In this document: one piece after another, positions 1 to 5,119 of the stretch
Position numbering within the stretch: the stretch's first letter is position 1
Layout of the letters: each line of letters starts with the position of its first letter
Source of the DNA: Bacteroidales bacterium
Lineage (GTDB): Bacteria > Bacteroidota > Bacteroidia > Bacteroidales > UBA3663
NCBI GenBank assembly: GCA_017632695.1
Contig: JAGBQS010000194.1
Coordinates: 1 to 5,119, forward strand
Direction: 5' to 3'
Length of the DNA stretch: 5,119 bases
Position numbers and translations under genes: made by a program
The notes under the pieces: model-generated
Database searches by the model: none
The model's input: the letters and a program-made list of their open reading frames with translations, nothing else
What the model was told of the DNA's origin: nothing

Positions 1-50
1 AAACGTTGGAATCCGGCAACTCTCGAGAGCTGGATGGTTGTGTCGAGACT
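1..50 (-). other. Open in-frame continuation downstream of the TIR gene stop (possible severed 3' part)
   Basis: Directly after the TAG at 51-53 (minus strand), the same frame runs without a stop for 16 codons to the window edge and reads SLDTTIQLSRVAGFQR. Joined to the residues before the stop (VLYVIGNEYQL), this looks like one continuous beta-rich segment. From memory of the group, Bacteroidales TIR proteins often carry an extracytoplasmic domain after the membrane helix, which would fit. No ATG or GTG lies in this stretch on the minus strand, so there is no obvious new gene start. It is either the tail of an interrupted TIR gene or untranslated sequence that happens to be open. Sixteen codons are too few to decide from reading frame alone. 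Confidence 0.4.
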
Positions 51-761
51 CTATAGCTGGTATTCGTTTCCGATCACATAAAGAACTCCGCCTACACCAT
101 CGGCTGTTGTGCCGAACGGAAGCTGATGCTGCTGGTCGGTAAGGGTCATGGAGAGCTGAACGGGCAGTCCCAGCCAATAGAGGAGGAAGAGGGCAACGAT
201 GCTGCCCAGTGTGCGGATGGCGATTCGGCGACGGCGTTCTCGTTCGTGGCGTTTCCAGAGCGTATCGAACGAAACACCCAGCATCTTCGACACCACTCGT
301 ATGAAGGCTTTCTCTTTGCCTACCTCGGCAATGCTGACACCCAGCAGTTCGGTTTCCGGATGCTGGCTGGTGTATTCTTTCAAGTAACGCGGGAAACACT
401 CCAAATCGGGGTTATAGCAGTTAGGCTGACCGTCGACGATAAGCGGGATGATACAGTCCAGACGTCCCCATTCGATGAACGACTGAACTTCCTTGCTGAC
501 CCATTCCGATTTGGCAGAGTTGGGCGAACATAATACAATGAGGAACTTGGAAGCCAGCAGATTGTCGCGCAGCACGTTACCGAGCACGCCCGTGTTCAGG
601 TCGGTCTGGTCGCGGAACACAGGTCGGATAAACCGGCTGTCCTCGAATTCATTGTGAATTTCTGTCGGAAGCTTGTAGTTTTCCAGATTCTTTTGCAGCC
701 ACTTGGCCCACTTTACATCATTGTGGTTGTAGCTGATGAATGCAAAATTTTTTCTTTCCAT
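51..761 (-). CDS. TIR-domain protein with one transmembrane helix; possibly truncated by an in-frame TAG
   Basis: The 236-residue product begins with a bacterial TIR domain (about residues 4-165). Box 1 is FAFISYNHND (6-15), followed by PVFRDQTDL (47-55) and a strand-helix unit FLIVLCSPNSAKSEWVSKEV (73-92). E91 in the W-x3-E motif is at the position of the catalytic glutamate of NAD-cleaving TIR domains; whether this one is an NADase, a nucleotide-signal synthase or a scaffold is not shown. A very basic stretch (170-183, KRHERERRRRIAIR) precedes one hydrophobic helix (about 184-200), predicting a cytoplasmic TIR domain and a periplasmic tail. Only about 35 residues follow before TAG, and the frame stays open beyond it. 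The gene starts 32 bases after the patatin stop with no recognisable Shine-Dalgarno, and is probably the third gene of one operon. The TIR call is secure; the true C-terminus is uncertain. Confidence 0.85.
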   Translation of the reverse strand: MERKNFAFISYNHNDVKWAKWLQKNLENYKLPTEIHNEFEDSRFIRPVFRDQTDLNTGVLGNVLRDNLLASKFLIVLCSPNSAKSEWVSKEVQSFIEWGRLDCIIPLIVDGQPNCYNPDLECFPRYLKEYTSQHPETELLGVSIAEVGKEKAFIRVVSKMLGVSFDTLWKRHERERRRRIAIRTLGSIVALFLLYWLGLPVQLSMTLTDQQHQLPFGTTADGVGGVLYVIGNEYQL

Positions 762-793
762 TATCTTGACTTATTTAAACATTTCCATTACTG

Positions 794-2950
794 TTAAAAG
801 CAGTATCCTAAGTTGAGCATCAGTTTTACGTCCCGAGTCCGTTTGCTCCAGTAGGTAATCAGAGAGATGGGACCGGCCATACTGCTATAGCTGTAGCCTG
901 CCTGGCATCCCCATGTAAAACTTGGGCGCTCAAGTAGGTCGGGCATATTGCTGCCCATGGCACTGCCGTCGATGCTCCCTTTCAGGTAATGCAGCTTGCC
1001 GATACGTTGCTGGAATCCCAATCCGGAAAGGCAGACTACGTTCTTCTCAATGATATCGAGGTCTGCAATTCCGGCCATCGTCATCTGTTGCGGCACTTTC
1101 ATACCGTCCTTGAGACCGCCAATCATATTTGCCATACTGACCGGCGTATTGTAACGTTTGTTGAAGATGGCGCGACCCGATGCATGCGGAATCACAGTAA
1201 AACGGCTGCCAAGGGTGTAGGCCCCCGTCCAGCGCAGAGAAGCTATCGGAATCAGATCTTTGCCGTCGTATTGATACAGGTTGTCCGAAAGCACATCCAG
1301 TCTGGCGTTTATGCTGTTGCCTTTAGTCGGGAAATACGAGGAATTGAGCGAGTTGTACTCCGAAGTGGCATAGTACGAGAAAAAGCGCTGACAGTCATTT
1401 TCGCCGATGGGTGAGAGATTGGCTACGGTGTGTCTGACGAGTAATTCGGTGTACTTGTCCCATTGGTAAGCCACACCTATCGTACAGAGGGCCTTATGCC
1501 AGGTCTGTCCGTAATAAAGCCGGGTAATCTGCTGGTTGCGGGTAATGTCGCTCACGCGTACCCCCTTATGGTAGAAGTTGTAATCGCCGCGACTGTACTG
1601 ATAGCTCATTCCCACAATGCCGCGTCTTGAGAAGTGTGCCAATGTGGCCGAACCTACCATACGCTGACCCAGGCGGCCATAGATCATCAGGGAGTTGCCT
1701 CTGAATACCGGCATCCGGAAGTTGATGGCTACGTGAGCTGATACGTACTCGTCGTTGTCAAACCGGGCACCCAGATTGGCCGAACTGGACAGGTAGTTCG
1801 AGCGGATGGAACGGAAGAATCCGTCATCGTCCATTGTGTTGGCTGCCGATTGTCTGACAATATTCTTGAACGGAACCGAATCTTTTCGGGCTGCCAGCTG
1901 CCGCAGTGCTTCCTGTCTGAGCTGGTGGGCCTTAATATAGGCGGGTTCTTCAGCCCCGTATTGTTTTTGCAGCCTGTCGCGCAGCGCCTCAATTTGGGGT
2001 AGCATCTGGCGGGTCCGGCGTTCTCCGCGGATCAGCATCGAGTCGATTTCCGTTGCGCCGAAACTGGCCGAACTGTATTCGGTCACGTCGATGTCAATAT
2101 AGATATCGCTGCGTGCAATGTTCTCTTCGTAGAGGTGTGTTCCGCTTACGTCAATCATATGCGTTACCAGTTCCATCAGATTGGTGTAGCGCTCAATGGG
2201 TGGGGTGTTGCTGATCAGATCCACACCGATGATAATGTCTGCGCCCATACGTTTGGCAACATCGACGGGAAAGTTGTTGGTTACGAAGCCATCCACAAAC
2301 AGCAGGCTGTCTGCCTGTACCGGCGTGAAGACTCCTGGGATTGCCATTGAGGCTCTCATGGCCTGAGGCAGACTTCCGTCGTGGAACTCGTAAATGCGAC
2401 CGGTCAGCACTTCGGTAGCGTTGCAGGCAAAGGGTAGGGGAAGCTGGTCGAAGTTGACAGAATCCGGAACGGTTGCCGTGAGCCGTCTCAGCAGTCTCAT
2501 GACGTTGCGCCCTTGCAGAATGCCGCCTTTGCTGACCGATGACGAAGAAGTCCATTTTTCCGGATCGAGCGACACGCGCAACTGGAATGTCTCGCTCAGT
2601 TTCTTGGCAATAAGCATGTTGTTGCCGTAGTCGGGGGTATCGAGCAGCAGTCCGATCCAATCGGTATGACGAACCACGCTGTCCATTTCGGCAGGCGTGT
2701 AGCCCAGAGCATACAGGCCGCCCACAATCGAACCCATCGAGTTGCCTACCACCATATCAATGGGGACTCCTGCTTCTTCGAGTACCTTGATGGCTCCGAT
2801 GTGTGCCAGACCTTTGGCTCCGCCACCGGCCAGTACGAGCGCTACCTTGGGCCGATGCTTGGTGTCGGCTTTGCCGGTATTGTTCGGGTCGGCTGCATGT
2901 GCGGTAAGGGTAAGCAGCATACAGAGTGCAAGAAGCAGTATCTTTTTCAT
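794..2950 (-). CDS. Patatin-like phospholipase with C-terminal outer-membrane beta-barrel
   Basis: The 718-residue protein starts with a signal peptide (MKKILLLALCMLLTLTAHA, cleavage after about 19). The patatin domain (about 35-330) shows the oxyanion-hole motif AGGGAKGLAHIG (41-52), the nucleophile elbow GNSMG (69-73, Ser71) and the dyad Asp220 in VDGFVTNNFP, so both catalytic residues are present. A charged linker (about 330-375) leads to a C-terminal region (about 385-718) rich in alternating aromatic strands. It carries the Omp85-like turn YFPTKGNS (539-546) and ends in a C-terminal phenylalanine (GYCF), typical of outer-membrane barrels. This is the layout of PlpD-like (type Vd) patatins: a lipase exported to the periplasm or surface and tethered by its barrel, with phospholipids as the likely substrate. 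Its ATG overlaps the upstream hydrolase stop (ATGA, 2947-2950), implying translational coupling. Family and domain order are confident; substrate, and which side of the outer membrane it acts on, are not. Confidence 0.92.
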   Translation of the reverse strand: MKKILLLALCMLLTLTAHAADPNNTGKADTKHRPKVALVLAGGGAKGLAHIGAIKVLEEAGVPIDMVVGNSMGSIVGGLYALGYTPAEMDSVVRHTDWIGLLLDTPDYGNNMLIAKKLSETFQLRVSLDPEKWTSSSSVSKGGILQGRNVMRLLRRLTATVPDSVNFDQLPLPFACNATEVLTGRIYEFHDGSLPQAMRASMAIPGVFTPVQADSLLFVDGFVTNNFPVDVAKRMGADIIIGVDLISNTPPIERYTNLMELVTHMIDVSGTHLYEENIARSDIYIDIDVTEYSSASFGATEIDSMLIRGERRTRQMLPQIEALRDRLQKQYGAEEPAYIKAHQLRQEALRQLAARKDSVPFKNIVRQSAANTMDDDGFFRSIRSNYLSSSANLGARFDNDEYVSAHVAINFRMPVFRGNSLMIYGRLGQRMVGSATLAHFSRRGIVGMSYQYSRGDYNFYHKGVRVSDITRNQQITRLYYGQTWHKALCTIGVAYQWDKYTELLVRHTVANLSPIGENDCQRFFSYYATSEYNSLNSSYFPTKGNSINARLDVLSDNLYQYDGKDLIPIASLRWTGAYTLGSRFTVIPHASGRAIFNKRYNTPVSMANMIGGLKDGMKVPQQMTMAGIADLDIIEKNVVCLSGLGFQQRIGKLHYLKGSIDGSAMGSNMPDLLERPSFTWGCQAGYSYSSMAGPISLITYWSKRTRDVKLMLNLGYCF

Positions 2951-3933
2951 TGGGCAGAAGTTTCGGTAGCAGTTTCTGAATTCCGGACTGCGTTCAGGTA
3001 GTTCCTGACGTGTCCGATATATTCATCCCAGTGTTCGTGTATGGTCTTGGCGTGTTTCGAGCCGGGAGCAATCCACAGTTCCTTATAACCCTGTCGCTTG
3101 GCGTCGTAGCATTGGTAAACCATACGGCAAGGAACAAAATCGTCGGCATCACCATGAATGAAAAGCATCGGTTTTGTGGATTTCGCCAATTGTGCGACTG
3201 CCGACGATTCCTTGAAGCCCCAACCGAAACGTCGCTGGCAAACCCAGTCAGCACAGTCGAGAACAGGGTGGGCCGGCAGGTTGTAATCATTTTCGAGCCG
3301 ATATGCCAGCTGGTCCCACGTCGAGGTGTAGCCGCAGTCTTCAATAAAGGCTTTCAGGTAATCGGGGGTAGGGTCGCCGGACAGCATCATAGTGGTGGCA
3401 CCTCCCATCGAGAGTCCGTGTACAATCTGTTCGCCCTGAGGCCAGAGCTTGTGAGCCGTTTCAATCCAATGGTGTATTTCCAGACGGTCGAGCCAGCCCA
3501 TACGGATGTGGTCTCCTTCGCTCAGTCCGTGTCCGAAGTGTTCCGGAACAATCACGTTCCGTTTCAGCACTTCGTAGTGAAGGTAATAGTAGCGCATCAT
3601 GATTTCTGCATCGTCGGTATATCCGTGCAAAACCAGTGAGTGGTCCTGGATCCTGTCACTGTCGGGATGGCACACAATGAGACCGTGCAGCCTGGTATTG
3701 TTGTTGCCCACGATGAAGGTGTCGCGCAAAAGGCCGTTGGCCTGCAGCGAGTCGTGCCACTGACGCAGTTCCGGGTAGCGGTTGTAAACAAGCTCCTTGC
3801 ACAGTTCTACGTCGCGGCCTCTGTTCTCTGCCGGACAAAGGGCGGTATTGGTAAAGTAATAGCCGATGCCGATACTTAAAATCAGCAATAAAATGAGAAC
3901 CGACAGAAGAATGGTGACGCTTTTTCTGATCAT
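2947..3933 (-). CDS. Membrane-anchored alpha/beta hydrolase (serine hydrolase, S33/YqkD-like)
   Basis: From the ATG at 3933 the product is 328 residues. An N-terminal hydrophobic helix (about 5-26, after MIRK) is a signal anchor, placing the enzyme in the periplasm. C33 in NTALC lacks a good lipobox, so a lipoprotein is unlikely. The alpha/beta-hydrolase core has the oxyanion-side HGYTDDAE (103-110), the nucleophile elbow GLSMG (173-177, Ser175), the acid Asp264 in HGDADDFVP and the base His294 in GSKHAKT: a complete triad. The segment EHFGHGLSEGDHIRMGWLD (131-149) resembles the G-H-G-x-S-x-G region of esterase/peptidase-like hydrolases in this group. The substrate is unknown. An in-frame ATG at 3945 (adding MWNS) is an equally possible start. 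The frame stays open to 4047, but that extension runs over AT-rich promoter-like sequence and puts 34 or more residues before the anchor, so I reject it. It is the first gene of the leftward unit, overlapping the patatin gene by four bases. Confidence 0.88.
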   Translation of the reverse strand: MIRKSVTILLSVLILLLILSIGIGYYFTNTALCPAENRGRDVELCKELVYNRYPELRQWHDSLQANGLLRDTFIVGNNNTRLHGLIVCHPDSDRIQDHSLVLHGYTDDAEIMMRYYYLHYEVLKRNVIVPEHFGHGLSEGDHIRMGWLDRLEIHHWIETAHKLWPQGEQIVHGLSMGGATTMMLSGDPTPDYLKAFIEDCGYTSTWDQLAYRLENDYNLPAHPVLDCADWVCQRRFGWGFKESSAVAQLAKSTKPMLFIHGDADDFVPCRMVYQCYDAKRQGYKELWIAPGSKHAKTIHEHWDEYIGHVRNYLNAVRNSETATETSAQ

Positions 3934-3963
3934 ACTATTCCACATCTTTATTATATAACGCTG

Positions 3964-3971
3964 CAAATTTA
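3964..3971 (-). promoter_or_regulatory. Candidate -7 promoter element (TAAATTTG) for the leftward operon
   Basis: Read on the minus strand, TAAATTTG matches the Bacteroidota -7 consensus TAnnTTTG. It lies 18 bases upstream of the ATG at 3945 and 30 upstream of the ATG at 3933, giving a short leader. No TTTG is found at the expected 19-21 base spacing upstream, so the -33 half is missing or degenerate. A second match, TAATTTTG (minus strand, 4036-4043), also lacks a well-spaced -33 and would give a leader of roughly 90 bases. One of the two probably drives the three-gene unit; sequence alone does not say which. Confidence 0.4.
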
Positions 3972-4000
3972 CACAGAAAAATGCAATTTGTATAGTTTTC

Positions 4001-4056
4001 TTGTCAATTTTATCATAATATATGACAAATAAGTCCAAAATTACCAATTTTTGTCA
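4001..4056. promoter_or_regulatory. Three TTGTCA/TGACAA hexamers between the divergent promoters; possible operator
   Basis: TTGTCA occurs at 4001-4006, its inverse TGACAA at 4023-4028, and TTGTCA again at 4051-4056. The first two form an inverted repeat with its centre near 4014, and inside it sits a smaller dyad TTATcATAA (4010-4018) centred on almost the same base. Such nested symmetry is what a dimeric regulator site can look like, and the location between two divergent units would suit one. The DNA here is very AT-rich, so chance similarity is quite possible. No regulator gene is in the window. Confidence 0.25.
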
Positions 4057-4074
4057 AAAAAATCCGACGTTTTC

Positions 4075-4105
4075 TTTGCATTTCGATTAAAAAAATGTAC
4101 CTTTG
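4075..4105 (+). promoter_or_regulatory. Bacteroides-type promoter for the Nfn/Sud-like redox operon
   Basis: TTTG at 4075-4078 (-33 element) is followed after exactly 19 bases by TACCTTTG at 4098-4105, a full match to the -7 consensus TAnnTTTG of the Bacteroidota primary sigma factor. Transcription would start a few bases downstream, leaving an AT-rich leader of roughly 45 bases before the ATG at 4159. No Shine-Dalgarno is present before that ATG, as is usual in this phylum. Confidence 0.75.
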
Positions 4106-4158
4106 CGCCGCGTTATGATAAATCAGAAGATTATTATTAGTATAAACTATTTACATCA

Positions 4159-4977
4159 ATGAACAAGATTGTAAGTAAAAAGATGTTCTCCGAGAAGGTG
4201 GCTTGCCTCGAGGTGGAAGCACCGCTCATTGCCCGTAGCCGCAAGGCCGGACATTTCGTCATTGTGCGTTTGGATGAGAAAGGAGAACGTATCCCTCTGA
4301 CCATTGCTGATGCCGACACAGAGCGCGGAACCATCACATTGGTGGTACAGTCCGTAGGCGCAAGCTCTACGCGAATCAATGCGCTTCAGCCCGGCGATTG
4401 CCTGGCCGACGTGGTAGGTCCTTTGGGTCATGCTACCGATATTGAGAAGTTCGGTACCGTCATTTGTTGCGGCGGTGGTGTAGGTGTTGCTCCTCTGTTG
4501 CCTATCGTAAAGGCAATGCACGAGGCAGGAAACAAGGTGATTGTGGTTCTTGCAGCCCGTACCAAGGATCTGATTATCCTCGAGGACGAGATGCGTGCCA
4601 ATTCGGACGAGGTGATTATCATGACCGATGACGGTTCGTACGGCCAGAAGGGTGTTATCACTGTGGGTGTCGAACAGGTTATCCAGCGTGAGCATGTTGA
4701 CAAGTGTGTCTGCATCGGCCCGACCATCATGATGAAGTTCGTCAGCCTGCTGACTCAGAAATACAACGTACCTACCGTAGTGAGCCTGAACACCATCATG
4801 GTGGATGGTACCGGTATGTGCGGTGCCTGCCGCGTAACAGTGGGTGGCAAGACCAAGTTTGTTTGCGTTGACGGACCCGAATTCGATGCCGCCGAAGTAA
4901 ACTTCGACGAGATGATGATGCGTATGCGTGCTTATAAGGCTGAGGAAACCGAGGCTTTGGCTGCGTTAAACCAATAA
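4159..4977 (+). CDS. Ferredoxin-NADP(+) reductase/sulfide dehydrogenase-type alpha subunit (FAD, NAD and [2Fe-2S])
   Basis: The 272-residue protein belongs to the PyrK/SudB/NfnA-like flavoprotein family and has its usual length. An N-terminal FAD-binding barrel (about 1-95) includes RIPLTIAD (44-51), the flavin-contacting motif, and GPLGH (87-91). The NAD-binding domain follows (about 98-215), with the pyrophosphate loop CGGGVGVAPLLP (104-115) and CIGPTIMMKF (185-194). The C-terminal motif has Cys221, Cys224 and Cys236 preceded by Asp216 (DGTGMCGAC), fitting the one-Asp, three-Cys [2Fe-2S] ligand set described for NfnA. With the GltD-like partner that follows after 17 bases it should form a soluble cytoplasmic complex moving electrons between NADH, NADPH and ferredoxin (Nfn) or polysulfide (Sud); sequence does not separate these two. 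It is not PyrK of a pyrimidine operon, since the next gene is not a dihydroorotate dehydrogenase. nfnA or sudB would be the likely symbol. Confidence 0.9.
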   Translation: MNKIVSKKMFSEKVACLEVEAPLIARSRKAGHFVIVRLDEKGERIPLTIADADTERGTITLVVQSVGASSTRINALQPGDCLADVVGPLGHATDIEKFGTVICCGGGVGVAPLLPIVKAMHEAGNKVIVVLAARTKDLIILEDEMRANSDEVIIMTDDGSYGQKGVITVGVEQVIQREHVDKCVCIGPTIMMKFVSLLTQKYNVPTVVSLNTIMVDGTGMCGACRVTVGGKTKFVCVDGPEFDAAEVNFDEMMMRMRAYKAEETEALAALNQ

Positions 4978-4994
4978 CTCTTTACGACACAGGT

Positions 4995-5119
4995 ATGACA
5001 AAAGAAGAAATACAGGCTCTGCGCAATGAGCCTTGGCGTGAAGAATTGCGCAAATCGATGAATGCTAAGGAGCGCGCCGCCATTGAGCGCGTCAAGATGC
5101 CGGAACTGACTCCGGAATA
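4995..5119 (+). CDS. N-terminus of NADPH-dependent glutamate synthase-like beta subunit (NfnB/SudA/GltD type), cut by window edge
   Basis: An ATG 17 bases after the preceding stop opens a frame of 41 codons that runs off the window. The visible residues include LRNEPWREELRKSMNAKER (9-27) and RVKMPELTPE (32-41), the conserved start of the GltD-like flavoprotein family, in which an R-x-x-M-P-E-x-x-P motif precedes the cysteines that bind 4Fe-4S clusters. Those cysteines and the FAD/NADPH domains lie beyond the edge. AGG at 4991-4993 sits too close to the ATG to be a normal Shine-Dalgarno. Tight spacing and known pairing in this family support an operon and a heterodimer with the upstream subunit. 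Confidence in the family is good despite the short fragment, because gene order agrees. Confidence 0.82.
   Translation, partial: MTKEEIQALRNEPWREELRKSMNAKERAAIERVKMPELTPE

Noticed and set aside
126..533. Plus-strand open frame (135 codons) opposite the TIR gene
   Set aside because: It is antisense to the conserved TIR domain, has no promoter or family resemblance, and is compositionally a shadow.
774..797. Weak inverted repeat (TTTAAAC / GTTAAA) between patatin and TIR genes, considered as a terminator
   Set aside because: The stem is short, imperfect and AT-only at its core with no following T-run on the minus strand, so it would not end transcription.
51..2950. Reading the TIR and patatin genes as a CBASS-like or other known anti-phage system
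   Set aside because: The patatin has a signal peptide and an outer-membrane barrel, unlike cytoplasmic CBASS phospholipase effectors, and no cyclase, sensor or nucleotide-binding partner is in the window.
3010..3639. Long plus-strand open frame (209 codons) opposite the hydrolase gene
   Set aside because: It lies wholly antisense to a well-supported enzyme gene, shows no recognisable domain, and its sequence is what the hydrolase coding constraint would give on the other strand.
3946..4047. N-terminal extension of the hydrolase to an ATG at 4047
   Set aside because: The added residues are encoded by AT-rich promoter-like DNA and would put an odd segment before a normal signal anchor. Starts at 3933 or 3945 fit better.
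4159..4977. Calling the alpha subunit PyrK (dihydroorotate dehydrogenase electron-transfer subunit)
   Set aside because: The families are related, but the adjacent gene starts like GltD/NfnB rather than PyrD and no pyrimidine gene is present.

Overview
The window looks like chromosomal DNA from a Bacteroidota bacterium, most likely order Bacteroidales (Prevotella/Bacteroides-like). The reasons are a TTTG-N19-TAnnTTTG promoter of the Bacteroides type, the near absence of Shine-Dalgarno sequences, a mid-range GC coding sequence with AT-rich intergenic DNA, and the protein families present. The genus is an inference from general character, not from a marker gene. No tRNA, rRNA, insertion sequence, CRISPR array or integrase is visible.

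Layout. A 213-base AT-rich divergent intergenic region (3946-4158) separates two transcription units. Leftward on the minus strand is a compact three-gene unit: an inner-membrane-anchored alpha/beta hydrolase (2947-3933); a secreted patatin-like phospholipase with a C-terminal outer-membrane beta-barrel (794-2950), whose ATG overlaps the hydrolase stop by four bases; and, after 32 bases, a TIR-domain protein with one membrane segment (51-761). Rightward on the plus strand are the alpha subunit of an Nfn/Sud-type NAD(P)-ferredoxin oxidoreductase (4159-4977) and, 17 bases later, the first 41 codons of its beta (GltD-like) partner, cut by the window edge.

How the genes work together. The right pair is a recognisable redox module: a flavin and [2Fe-2S] subunit plus a glutamate-synthase-small-subunit-like flavoprotein, exchanging electrons between NADH, NADPH and ferredoxin or sulfur compounds. 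The left unit is less ordinary. All three products are predicted to sit in the envelope (inner-membrane hydrolase facing the periplasm, outer-membrane patatin, TIR protein with a cytoplasmic TIR domain and a periplasmic tail). Co-transcription suggests a shared envelope or lipid-related role, but its nature cannot be read from sequence.

The most notable anomaly is an in-frame TAG that ends the TIR reading frame soon after the membrane segment, although the same frame stays open and protein-like to the window edge. The gene may be interrupted by a nonsense mutation, a sequence error or readthrough, or may really encode a short form.
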